Shown piece after piece: positions 1-7,944 of a DNA stretch of 64,000 nucleotides (position 1 is the stretch's first letter; every line of letters starts with the position of its first letter). Source of the DNA: Rhodococcoides kyotonense (GTDB lineage Bacteria > Actinomycetota > Actinomycetes > Mycobacteriales > Mycobacteriaceae); assembly GCF_900188125.1 (NCBI RefSeq), contig NZ_FZOW01000003.1:1-64000 (forward strand). The letters are read 5' to 3'. The translations under genes and the position numbers were made by a program. Under the pieces are notes generated by a model that was not told the origin of the DNA, searched no databases, and worked only from the letters and a program-made list of their open reading frames with translations.

Positions 1-309
1 CAGAAGATGTCACACCCACACCCCAAAAGGCATGAGCACCAAAAACATTCGGCACTGACATTCATCGACACACTGTTGAGTTCTCAAAGAACACGCGCAC
101 ACCATCCACCCGCAGACTCACGCCTGCCAGCATCAAGGGCAACTGTTCCAGCCTATCCCAGCTTGGTCTCGGATGCAAGCTCCGACTCTTGGGGGACAAA
201 CCATGCCAGGCACTCCGTACAACCTCGTTGTCTCCGGCCTCTCGGCTGGAGTCGGTGTCCGTGTCGCTCTGACTCGGTAAAAGTTACGCGACGAGTTGCA
301 GAACTCCAA
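1..309 (-). promoter_or_regulatory. Leader and tandem promoters of an rRNA operon reading left
   Basis: On the minus strand two sigma70-like promoters are visible: TTGGAG (304-309) with a 17-bp spacer and TAACTT (281-286), then TTGCAT (173-178) with a 17-bp spacer and TAGGCT (150-155). Downstream, at 70-94, lies GTGTTCTTTGAGAACTCAAC and its continuation, the antitermination/processing motif found in actinobacterial rRNA leaders and spacers. The 16S gene should begin left of position 1. No protein gene is supported in 1-397. The motif also occurs in 16S-23S spacers, but the promoters in front favour a leader. Confidence 0.75.
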
Positions 310-397
310 ATCGCCTGGTCAGACGCCATAATCCTACGAATCAGCCTCATGAATCGGTCCATAGGTGCTCCGCGGCTTCTCGAGACATCCTGTCTTC

Positions 398-1150
398 ATG
401 CCTGAAACAGCCCAGTCCCTTCCGGCCGGCGTCGTGAAGAACGAGACGATCGTCCCCCTGTTGCCTTGCATGGATGCGGACGCGACATCGGAGTTCTGGA
501 CGTCGCTCGGTTTCACGACGTCGTGGAACCAACGGAAGCCGTACCTGTACCTCGCGTTCGCCTGGAGTGGCTTCGAGCTGCACTACGGCCGAGCGTCGGC
601 AAACATCGACCCGGCAGACGAGGTGACGGGCGGCTGCATAGTGATGGTCGACGATGTGGCGTCATACCACGCCTTTTTCCTGGCCGCGATGCGTGCGACT
701 CACGGCAAGGTGCTGTCGAAGGGCCGTCCGCGCATCACCCGCTACCGGCCGGGCGCCTCGCGGTTCTCGATCGTCGATCCGAACGGCAATACCGTCATCT
801 TCATTCAGCGCGACGAGCCGGCGGAACTCGAGTACGGCGGCTCCAAGGAGCTGTCGGGTCTCGCGAAGGCGATCGACAACGCTCGCATCCTGCGCGAGTT
901 CAAGACAGATGACCTGGCTGCGTCGCGCGCGCTGCGGTCAGGTCTGAAGCGGTACGGGGCGGAGGCGACGGTCGTCGAGCAAGCCGTCGCGCGGGCGGGT
1001 CTCGTCGAGCTCTTCACCGTTCTCGACGACGCGGATGCCGCACATGAGCATGGACAGGCACTCGCGTCGCTCCCCCACGACAACGCATCACGCGCCGCAG
1101 CGCGAGCGGCGGTGACCGACGCATCGCTCCTGAATCCGTATCTCGACTGA
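398..1150 (+). CDS. VOC/glyoxalase-fold protein with C-terminal extension
   Basis: 250 aa. Residues about 15-135 look like a single vicinal-oxygen-chelate (glyoxalase/bleomycin-resistance) module: an early PLLPCMDADATSEFWTSLGF-type opening and a closing F-S-I-V-D-P-N-G-N segment, where these folds usually carry the last metal-side strand. The C-terminal 110 residues are Ala-rich and helical and resemble nothing I recognise. The ATG at 398 was chosen over a GTG at 365 because the VOC fold begins shortly after it. The stop directly abuts the stop of the convergent next gene. Substrate unknown. Confidence 0.7.
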   Translation: MPETAQSLPAGVVKNETIVPLLPCMDADATSEFWTSLGFTTSWNQRKPYLYLAFAWSGFELHYGRASANIDPADEVTGGCIVMVDDVASYHAFFLAAMRATHGKVLSKGRPRITRYRPGASRFSIVDPNGNTVIFIQRDEPAELEYGGSKELSGLAKAIDNARILREFKTDDLAASRALRSGLKRYGAEATVVEQAVARAGLVELFTVLDDADAAHEHGQALASLPHDNASRAAARAAVTDASLLNPYLD

Positions 1151-2443
1151 TCAGCGCGGCTCGACCGAGGATCTGAGTGCGTCGCGCGCGAACCTACGGG
1201 CCCACACCGGCGCCTCGACGTCCGAGCGACCGAGGTAGTACATCGGTCCGTGAGCGCCGATGAGATCCAGGAACGCGACCGACCGCTGACCGGCGAGACG
1301 TGCATCCATCTCCCAGCCGAGCGCGGCCATGGTGTGGGCGGTCATGGCATCCCGCTGCTCAGCCGATGCCGACGCGGCGAGCGCGATCAGGAACAACGTG
1401 CCCGCATCCTTCTCGTAATTCTCCCTACCGATGGGCAATCGCGCGGCACAGTGATGCCACAGGCCGACATGGTCGTCGGCGAGCTGTGTGCCCGCCTTGG
1501 TTCTCACCACCTTGCCCTTCAGTACCCGGACCAGCCCGAGACTTTTCGCGGCTTCGCGTAGATCGGTGGCCTGATGATGATCGACCTCGCGGGTGCTGTC
1601 TCCGTGCCAGCCGATTCCCCAGTCCAACTCGTCGCGAATGGCCTCGACCGTGGACGACGGCAGATGACCGGTTGCCGTCAGCTCGATGCCCCTGGTCCCG
1701 ACGTGCTGGAGGAACCAGGCCGTTTTCTTCATCGCAACCTGGGCAACCGGCAGGTCGAACGAACTGTCGATCGTCAGCTCGCACCGCGGCAACAGTTCGA
1801 CGACCTGGGGTACCGAAGCGGGCCGAGCGCGACGAAGCAGCCGGGCCACCAGCGGGGACGCCGCAATGCTCTCGTTCTCGATGGATCGAACCAGGCCGGG
1901 GGCGCGTAGACGTCGATCCGTCTCGGCGCGATCGAACCCTGCCGGGTCCCAGTGGTCGTCAGGAACGAGAACCCGTCGAAAGACTCCAGCCGGGCATCCC
2001 CCTGCACCGTCGAGGCAGCGCGATCGAGAATCGTCGGAATCGGGGTCGATCTGCACGAGCTCGATGACGTGGACCCAGGGTTCGTCGAGGCCGTAGTCGA
2101 ACCGCAGCGTCTCTCCCTTGTGGGGCAGAAGATCGTCGACCCTGAAGTCCCGATCCAGATACTCCTCGATCGGGTAGCCCCTGCGCGCGAAGAAGCCGCT
2201 GGTCAGGCCGTCCTGCCATCCCATCGCGGTCACCAAGACGCCACGAAGCTCGGACAGCAGCAGGTCGGATCGGACGGTGATGCGTCGCCAGACGCTCGGC
2301 TCGACGTCCCGCAGCGTCACCAGCAACTCGAATTGCGGAGCATTCTCGAACGACTCGGGAACGCTCACGCCCGTCGCGGGATCGTCGGCAGGCAGGTCCG
2401 GCACCACCGTCAGGTGCCGCGCTCGTCCACTGCGATTCGGCAT
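1151..2443 (-). CDS. pRiA4b ORF-3 family protein
   Basis: 430 aa. The N-terminal third (about residues 30-150) matches the plasmid pRiA4b ORF-3 family: a VWRR core followed by L-x-x-L-R-G-V-L-V-T-A-M-G-W, then an F-D-Y-G-x-D-x-W strand. The family is widespread in plasmids and chromosomes and has no established biochemical role. The remaining 280 residues look like an uncharacterised helical region seen with this domain in actinomycetes. The ATG at 2443 is preferred because an AGGG lies about 10 nt upstream; the longer TTG start at 2473 has no better site. Confidence 0.7.
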   Translation of the reverse strand: MPNRSGRARHLTVVPDLPADDPATGVSVPESFENAPQFELLVTLRDVEPSVWRRITVRSDLLLSELRGVLVTAMGWQDGLTSGFFARRGYPIEEYLDRDFRVDDLLPHKGETLRFDYGLDEPWVHVIELVQIDPDSDDSRSRCLDGAGGCPAGVFRRVLVPDDHWDPAGFDRAETDRRLRAPGLVRSIENESIAASPLVARLLRRARPASVPQVVELLPRCELTIDSSFDLPVAQVAMKKTAWFLQHVGTRGIELTATGHLPSSTVEAIRDELDWGIGWHGDSTREVDHHQATDLREAAKSLGLVRVLKGKVVRTKAGTQLADDHVGLWHHCAARLPIGRENYEKDAGTLFLIALAASASAEQRDAMTAHTMAALGWEMDARLAGQRSVAFLDLIGAHGPMYYLGRSDVEAPVWARRFARDALRSSVEPR

Positions 2444-2482
2444 GACCACGACCCTATCGGCGGACGCCGACAAGTCGACTGC

Positions 2483-3022
2483 TTACGAGATGTAGAGACC
2501 GTCGTTGAGTGCGGCGATGTCGAAAGCAAGCTTGTCGGTCTGGTCCGCGAGGACCGTCACCGTCAACTGCACCAGGTACTGCTCGTCGACGCCGACGACG
2601 GCATATCGCGTCGTCACCGCGAGTTCGAGCTGTTCGGCGACGAACGTCCCGCTGACGAAACGCGCAGGCCACGGCCCCAGGTCGTCGGCACGTGCGTCGA
2701 CCTCTGTCCACCCGGGCATGAGACGGGCGTCGGTGAAGCTGCAGTCCAACAGCGCCTGCGGATCGACGGACTTCGAGAGCTTGCCGACGAGCAGGACCGC
2801 GTTGGGCGCGAATCCGTTCTCGACCAGGCCTGGCTCGACCAACACCTCGGTGGCGCCGGGAAACTGGCCTGCGTCAGCGACTTGCCAGCCTGCAGGCGGC
2901 GTCGCCGCGATACCGAGCGACGCTGCGTGCGCGCTGTCGGACGGCGTCACGTCGACTCCATTGACTGCCAGATACTGCGCGACGGTCGATCCGCCGGATC
3001 CGTTCGTTTCTACCTCGGCCAT
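2483..3022 (-). CDS. LpqN/LpqT-like protein lacking a signal peptide
   Basis: 179 aa. The order TPPAGW, a VLLVGKL strand and a closing YLVQLTVTVLADQ segment resembles the LpqN/LpqT domain of mycobacterial lipoproteins. No signal peptide or lipobox is present, so this copy should stay in the cytosol, unlike LpqN itself. It lies 39 bp upstream of the pRiA4b ORF-3 gene on the same strand and may be co-transcribed with it. The function of the domain is not established. Confidence 0.6.
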   Translation of the reverse strand: MAEVETNGSGGSTVAQYLAVNGVDVTPSDSAHAASLGIAATPPAGWQVADAGQFPGATEVLVEPGLVENGFAPNAVLLVGKLSKSVDPQALLDCSFTDARLMPGWTEVDARADDLGPWPARFVSGTFVAEQLELAVTTRYAVVGVDEQYLVQLTVTVLADQTDKLAFDIAALNDGLYIS

Positions 3023-3076
3023 GCAGGTGTCCCCTCATCGATCGCGAAAATGCTTGCAAGACAATTGTTTCGACAG

Positions 3077-3904
3077 TCAGTCACGTAGACGCACGAGCTC
3101 CTCCAGGTACGACGCGACGCCGTCGTCGTCGTTCGAACCGAGCACGCGGTGGGCGACGTCCTTGATCTCGGGCATCGCATTGGCCGTCGTCAGCGCAGTT
3201 CCGGCCCATTCGAGCATCGGAAGATCGTTGAAAGCATCGCCGACGGCAGCAACCGAGTCCTGTTCGACGCCCAACTCGCGGCACAATCGCGACAACGCGC
3301 TCGCCTTCGAGACGCCGGCTGCCGCCATCTCGATGTACGGCGCACCGGAGTGCGTCAGTTCCACGCCGGTCACCTGAGCACCCAGCACCGTGCGATACAG
3401 ATCGACACTAGACAGCTCCGGGTGACGCGCGACGATCTTGACCGTCGGCTCGTCCGCCAAAACCGTTGTCGAGACGACCATTTCGTGTGGATGACGATGG
3501 TGATCGGCGAACACGCACAGCGCGGCGTACTCGTGCTCGGCGACGAATGCCGTCGGACCTACCGTCGCGAACACGACGCCGGGAACGAGCTCGCGGACTC
3601 GGCTCATCGCCGCTTCGACGGCCTCGGCGTCGATGGCCGTCGTACCGGAGATGACCGGGGTGCCGTCGGCGAGATCGAGAACGACGGCACCGTTGGCGCC
3701 GATCGCCTTACCGGTGAATCCGCACGACGCGGCGAGTTCGTGAATGGAATGCCTCGCTCGGGCCGTCGCCCATACGACCTCGATTCCCGACGCCCGTGCC
3801 GCGGCCATGGCCTCTGCGGACCGCGTCGACACCGTCCGGTCGGAGGTGAGAAGCGTGCCGTCGAGATCGGTGGCCACGAGTTGCACAGTCACGCACCCGA
3901 TCAT
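3077..3904 (-). CDS. HAD-superfamily Cof-type phosphatase
   Basis: 275 aa. Motif I is DLDGTLL near residue 12, with the nucleophile Asp and the acid Asp two residues on. The closing motif is GDAFNDLPML, the GDxxND signature of Cof/YbiV-like sugar-phosphate phosphatases, and a large C2-type cap lies between. Such enzymes dephosphorylate small phosphosugars or cofactors in the cytosol; the substrate cannot be read from sequence. The start at 3904 is divergent from the aldo/keto reductase gene, with 26 bp between the two starts. Confidence 0.85.
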   Translation of the reverse strand: MIGCVTVQLVATDLDGTLLTSDRTVSTRSAEAMAAARASGIEVVWATARARHSIHELAASCGFTGKAIGANGAVVLDLADGTPVISGTTAIDAEAVEAAMSRVRELVPGVVFATVGPTAFVAEHEYAALCVFADHHRHPHEMVVSTTVLADEPTVKIVARHPELSSVDLYRTVLGAQVTGVELTHSGAPYIEMAAAGVSKASALSRLCRELGVEQDSVAAVGDAFNDLPMLEWAGTALTTANAMPEIKDVAHRVLGSNDDDGVASYLEELVRLRD

Positions 3905-3930
3905 GCCAAAGAGGATCTAGCCTGGACGAG

Positions 3931-4806
3931 GTGAGCACTCCGAACCTGACCCTGAATTCCGGAACCACGATCCCCCAACTGGGCCTGGGCGTATGGCAGG
4001 CCGCCGACGCGGAGACCGAACATGCCGTTCGGTACGCGTTGGACGATGCGGGCTATCGCCACATCGACACCGCCGCCGCGTACGGCAACGAGGAGGCGGT
4101 CGGGCGCGGAATCAGCTCGTCCTCCGTCGCCCGCGAGGACATCTTCGTCACCACCAAACTCTGGAACTCGGACCAGGGTTACGAACCCGCGTTGGCAGCA
4201 TTCGACGTCAGCCTCGGCAAGCTGGGACTCGACTACGTCGACCTCTACTTGATCCACTGGCCGCTGAAGAACGACGACCGACTGCTTCGGACCTGGGATG
4301 CGCTCGAGAAGATCGCAGAATCGGGACGCGCGAAGGCCGTCGGCGTCTGCAATTTCGAGCCTCGCCACCTGCAGCTGCTGATCGACCGCGGCGGACTGCT
4401 TCCGGCCGTCGACCAGGTCGAGTTGCATCCGCACCTCACGCAGCAGGCCATCCGCGACGTCGCGAGCGCACACGACATCGCCGTCGAATCCTGGAGCCCC
4501 CTCGGCGGAACCAGCAACTCGGGATGGGGCAAGTCCTCCAAGCCGAACACCCTCCTGACCGACGACGTCATCACACGTATCGGCGAGCGACACGGAAAGT
4601 CCGCCGCGCAGGTGCTCATTCGCTGGCACCTGCAGAACGGATTGATCGTCATCCCGAAATCCGTTCACGACGAGCGTATTTCGCAGAACATCGATGTCTT
4701 CGACTTCGCCTTGACCGAAGAGGACCTGAGCGAGATCGCGACCCTCGACGACGGTGTGCGCGTCGGCGCGCACCCCGACGAGCTGAACATCGGCTCGCCG
4801 GACTAA
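3931..4806 (+). CDS. Aldo/keto reductase
   Basis: 291 aa, normal for the family. The (beta/alpha)8 AKR signatures are visible: RHIDTAAAYGNE (catalytic Asp and Tyr near residues 47-52), TTKLW (catalytic Lys), LIHWP (catalytic His), and the C-terminal IPKSVHDERI NADPH-binding loop. It resembles 2,5-diketo-D-gluconate reductase-like enzymes of actinomycetes and should reduce aldehydes or ketones with NADPH. A GTG start at 3931 follows a GACGAG purine run. The stop overlaps the convergent AraC-regulator stop by four bases. Confidence 0.9.
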   Translation: MSTPNLTLNSGTTIPQLGLGVWQAADAETEHAVRYALDDAGYRHIDTAAAYGNEEAVGRGISSSSVAREDIFVTTKLWNSDQGYEPALAAFDVSLGKLGLDYVDLYLIHWPLKNDDRLLRTWDALEKIAESGRAKAVGVCNFEPRHLQLLIDRGGLLPAVDQVELHPHLTQQAIRDVASAHDIAVESWSPLGGTSNSGWGKSSKPNTLLTDDVITRIGERHGKSAAQVLIRWHLQNGLIVIPKSVHDERISQNIDVFDFALTEEDLSEIATLDDGVRVGAHPDELNIGSPD

Positions 4807-5564
4807 CGATCGACGACGACGATTCGCACGCCCCCAGCCAGCAAAGCTGCAGCCGACATCCCGAACAAGGTGTGAAACGAGTCGCTGAAATGCGACGGGG
4901 ATGCGAATCCGGCTTCGATCGACGCACCGGTCAGGTCGCTTCCATCGGACACTGCGACGCCCACGTGCAACATCCGAGCCCACAACCGGTACCGGCGAAA
5001 GCTGGTACCGGTCTCGGCGGAGAACAGATGCAGGAAGCGCGACGTCGACAGATTGACGGCGGCGGCCATATCGGGCGCGGCGATCATCGCGCCCGGCTTG
5101 TCCCGCAACCGCGCCATTGCGTCGACGATTCGTTCGTCTACACAACGCGATTCGAGCCCAGTCACCTGTGTGAGCATCGCCCGTGGATCGGGATCGCTCG
5201 AATTCGCGAGTTGCAGGAGCTCGGCTTCCGCGTCGTGCGTCAGACCGATGCCGCCGTGACGAGCAGTCATCCGATCGACGATCGTCGTTGCTCGTGAGGC
5301 TCCAGGGTCGAAGTAGCCGAACAACATTCGCTCACCGTGCGATTCGACCTTGTGCGTCGTCCTCGGCCCGATGGTTGCACTACGTACCGTCCAGCACCCG
5401 GATCGGTCGTCGCGCAACGTGAACGGCGCGTCGACGCCGACTGCGAAACACAGGACGGACCCGGCGTGGAAGTCGAGTTTCAACGACGGCCCGAGGTACA
5501 CGGCCTGGCCTGCCCACAGCCAGAGCGTCGGCGCAGGGTTGCCCGTGTCGGGAAGCATGCCCAC
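4803..5564 (-). CDS. AraC-family transcriptional regulator
   Basis: 253 aa. The last 100 residues form the double helix-turn-helix of AraC/XylS proteins, starting at AAAVNLSTSRFLHLFSAETG and containing the second-HTH signature GFASPSHFSDSFHTLFG. The N-terminal 140 residues are a cupin-like effector domain. GTG at 5564 or ATG at 5558 may be the start. Its 5' end touches a 37-bp site that recurs before the hydrolase gene at 6901, so it is the likely regulator of the membrane protein and hydrolase genes downstream and may control itself. Confidence 0.85.
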   Translation of the reverse strand: MGMLPDTGNPAPTLWLWAGQAVYLGPSLKLDFHAGSVLCFAVGVDAPFTLRDDRSGCWTVRSATIGPRTTHKVESHGERMLFGYFDPGASRATTIVDRMTARHGGIGLTHDAEAELLQLANSSDPDPRAMLTQVTGLESRCVDERIVDAMARLRDKPGAMIAAPDMAAAVNLSTSRFLHLFSAETGTSFRRYRLWARMLHVGVAVSDGSDLTGASIEAGFASPSHFSDSFHTLFGMSAAALLAGGVRIVVVDR

Positions 5565-5601
5565 AATGCTTGCACCCGACCCCCGTCATGGGAAGGCATT
5601 C
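5565..5601. promoter_or_regulatory. Operator-like repeat A (AATGCTTGCACC ... GGCATTC)
   Basis: AATGCTTGCACC, 18 bp, then GGCATTC; the outer AATGC/GCATT halves are inverted. An almost identical block (repeat B) occurs at 6852-6889. Repeat A sits between the divergent AraC regulator and the membrane protein gene. A binding site for that regulator is the simplest reading. Confidence 0.5.
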
Positions 5602-5694
5602 AGCCGTGCAACCCTCCGCAACCCTGACGCATCACGTGTGATTCAGCTCATAGTTACGGCGCCCATCACCGCGCTGCCCCCAGGAGAGCTGACC

Positions 5695-6807
5695 ATGACC
5701 ACAACCGCCGTCGAGCACGATGTACCGACCACGAGACCCCGGGACCCCCGGTGGATCACATTCGGGATTGCCAACCTCGTTGTCGTCGTGGCGATTTCAC
5801 TTGCGACGTGGTACCTACTGGCAGATCCGACGACAAGTCCGTGGAACTTCTATCCGTTGCCGTTCAACGCTGCACTGTTCTGGGCGATCCTGTTCATCGT
5901 GTTCATCGGCTTCGATTGTGAGTTCGCCGGTTTCGACAAGCTGGCCCAACCATGGCGAGGAGTAGCGATTCTGGCGTCGACCGGCGTTTTTGCAGTCGCG
6001 GTCACCTGGCTGCTCGGTAGCGGACTCGGTTCCTTGTTTCCCGACTTCGCGGGCTCACGCGAAGGCGGTCTCGGCTACTTCGCGGGAGCGTTGTTCGTGC
6101 TCTTCGGGTTCGCGACCTGGGTGATGGTGGTGCTGAACTGGCAACACTGGCCATGGACGGCACTGGGAATGAAGCAGCCGTTGATCGGACTGTGCGAGAT
6201 CGCATTCGTTGCGGTGCCGACGCTTGCCCTGTACTTCGTGTTCGGCCTGCCGTCCGTCTCGCTGACCGCAACCGACTCGCTGATGAGCGTGGATACCGTG
6301 CTCGGCTGGTTCTACTCGATGGTCGTAGCGGTGATCCTCACTGGTCAGACGCTCGACAACTGGCCGTGGAAGCTGTTCGGCGGAGGCGGACGGACTGCAC
6401 TCGCGGCAACGGTCGGGAATGTTGTTCTCGGCACTGCCATCTATTTCCTGATGGTGCCGCTGGCGAAGTTACTGATCGGATCCGATGCGACGGCCGAGCT
6501 CGGAAGCGTCGTGAATCAATTTCCGGCTCAGATCGGCGTGTGCTGGGCGTTCTGGATGATCTTCTGGGCCAACGGTTTCGGAAACCGATTCGCACCAATG
6601 GTCCGTGCTGCTCTCACGTTCGTACTGGCGCTCGGCACATTCGTCTTTTATTACCGATACGCAGCGGAGCACATCCTGCACGAACCCGAAGTCGCATCGG
6701 GACTGAACGGAAACGCCCTCGGTTTCGTCGACTGGCTCGTTCTCTGGACGCTGATCTACGTCGTCGGATTCCAATCCCTCGGCCTACGAAAGCTTTCTCC
6801 CGCTTAG
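5695..6807 (+). CDS. Polytopic membrane protein of unknown function
   Basis: 370 aa with about ten hydrophobic segments spread through the protein, for example LVVVVAISLATWYLLA near residue 30 and ALFWAILFIVFIGF near 70, and many Trp residues. No transporter signature is recognisable. The reading frame is open further upstream, but the ATG at 5695 has AGGAG 9 nt before it. It is divergent from the AraC regulator and followed by an alpha/beta hydrolase preceded by the same operator-like repeat, so the three probably belong to one response. It could be a transporter or a membrane-bound enzyme. Confidence 0.7.
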   Translation: MTTTAVEHDVPTTRPRDPRWITFGIANLVVVVAISLATWYLLADPTTSPWNFYPLPFNAALFWAILFIVFIGFDCEFAGFDKLAQPWRGVAILASTGVFAVAVTWLLGSGLGSLFPDFAGSREGGLGYFAGALFVLFGFATWVMVVLNWQHWPWTALGMKQPLIGLCEIAFVAVPTLALYFVFGLPSVSLTATDSLMSVDTVLGWFYSMVVAVILTGQTLDNWPWKLFGGGGRTALAATVGNVVLGTAIYFLMVPLAKLLIGSDATAELGSVVNQFPAQIGVCWAFWMIFWANGFGNRFAPMVRAALTFVLALGTFVFYYRYAAEHILHEPEVASGLNGNALGFVDWLVLWTLIYVVGFQSLGLRKLSPA

Positions 6808-6851
6808 TATTTCCAGCACGTTTTCGGAAGCGCCTCAGCCCCCATACCCGG

Positions 6852-6889
6852 AATGCTTGCACCAAGCCCCTGACGGGGGAAGGGCATTC
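6852..6889. promoter_or_regulatory. Operator-like repeat B (AATGCTTGCACC ... GGGCATTC)
   Basis: Second copy of the block found at 5565-5601: AATGCTTGCACC, 18 bp, GGGCATTC, one base longer. It ends 11 bp before the ATG at 6901 and overlaps the ribosome-binding region, which would suit repression. Confidence 0.5.
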
Positions 6890-6900
6890 GGGAGGAAATC

Positions 6901-7803
6901 ATGGACGTCTCCGAATTGGGTTCTTCGAGAACAGTGCCGGTCGACGGCGGTGCCGTGCGCGTCTACGAACGGGGCAGCGGCAAGCCCATCGTGTTCGTGC
7001 ACGGCCTGTTCACCAACGCGGCCGTGTGGCGGAAGGTGGTGCCGATTCTCGCCGAGAACTATCGATGCATCACGGCGGATTGGCCGTTCGGCAGCCATCG
7101 GATCGCGATGGACCAGGACGCAGATCTCACCGCGACGGGTCTCGCTGCCATCGTCGCCGAGGTGATCGACACACTCGACCTCCGCGACGTCACCATCGTC
7201 GGGAACGACGGCGGCGGAATGCTGACGCAACTGGTGATCACCCGTCATCCGGAGCGCATCGGCCGCGTCGTACTGACTCCGTGCGACGCGTACGAGAACT
7301 ATCCGCCGCGTATGTTCCTTTATCTCTGCTGGTTGGCGCGCGTGCCCGCGACATTCGAGGTGCTCGCCGTCATGATGCGTGTTCCGTTTCTACGTCGATT
7401 GCTGGGACGGTCGCCGATCGGCTACGGGTGGCTTACGCGTCTGCGATTGGACGACGAGGTGGTCGATCACTACTTCACACCGGTCTTGGACCGCAGCACC
7501 CGACGGGACGTGGTGAAGTTCCTGAAGACAGTGGACAAGCAGGACACGCTGGACGCCGCGCAGAAGTTCGGGAACGTCACGCTACCGGTCCTGGTGGCAT
7601 GGGCGTCGGCCGACAAGTTCTTTCCGGTACAGCATGCGGAACGTTTCGTTGCCGACTTCCCTGACAGCCGTCTGGAGATCATCGACGACTCACGCACCCT
7701 GACGGGCGAGGACCAGCCGGAGCAGCTGGCGTCGTCGATTCTTCGGTTCATCGGCGAAACCACCGCCCGCTCCGCCGAGAACGAAGTTGTGCATCGGAAA
7801 TGA
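6901..7803 (+). CDS. Alpha/beta hydrolase with Asp nucleophile, dehalogenase-like
   Basis: 300 aa. An oxyanion-loop motif VFVHGLF is near residue 35. The nucleophile elbow reads GNDGGG near residue 101, so the nucleophile is Asp, as in haloalkane and fluoroacetate dehalogenases and related hydrolases, not Ser. A WASADKFFP acid loop is near residue 238. At the usual catalytic His position (commonly GHF) the sequence reads S-R-T, so the canonical base is missing or displaced. Cytosolic, no signal peptide. GGGAGGAA lies just before the ATG. Confidence 0.8.
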   Translation: MDVSELGSSRTVPVDGGAVRVYERGSGKPIVFVHGLFTNAAVWRKVVPILAENYRCITADWPFGSHRIAMDQDADLTATGLAAIVAEVIDTLDLRDVTIVGNDGGGMLTQLVITRHPERIGRVVLTPCDAYENYPPRMFLYLCWLARVPATFEVLAVMMRVPFLRRLLGRSPIGYGWLTRLRLDDEVVDHYFTPVLDRSTRRDVVKFLKTVDKQDTLDAAQKFGNVTLPVLVAWASADKFFPVQHAERFVADFPDSRLEIIDDSRTLTGEDQPEQLASSILRFIGETTARSAENEVVHRK

Positions 7804-7835
7804 GCTGAATCGCGATGCAACCTCGATCTCGGGCA

Positions 7836-7865
7836 GGTTGCACGTGACCCGCGTCACGTGCAACC
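7836..7865. repeat. Perfect 13-bp inverted repeat between genes
   Basis: GGTTGCACGTGAC at 7836-7848 pairs with its exact complement at 7853-7865 across CCGC. It lies 33 bp after the hydrolase stop and 80 bp before the monooxygenase start. It lacks a T-run, so it may be an operator for the monooxygenase promoter or a terminator. Confidence 0.6.
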
Positions 7866-7898
7866 CACTGCAACTCTGGACCCACCCTGATCCGAGGA

Positions 7899-7925
7899 GT
7901 GTGCTGGATCACAGAACCAGCACAC
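7899..7925. promoter_or_regulatory. 9-bp inverted repeat upstream of the monooxygenase
   Basis: GTGTGCTGG (7899-7907) and CCAGCACAC (7917-7925) separated by 9 bp, ending 19 bp before the ATG at 7945. The position and symmetry suit a repressor site; the cognate regulator is not identifiable. Confidence 0.4.
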
Positions 7926-7944
7926 GACCTGCAAGGGAGTCCAG

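Noticed and set aside
1952-3088. 378-aa + strand frame opposite the pRiA4b ORF-3 and LpqN-like genes
   Set aside because: Composition is Arg/His/Asp-rich shadow sequence without domains, while the opposite strand encodes recognisable proteins.
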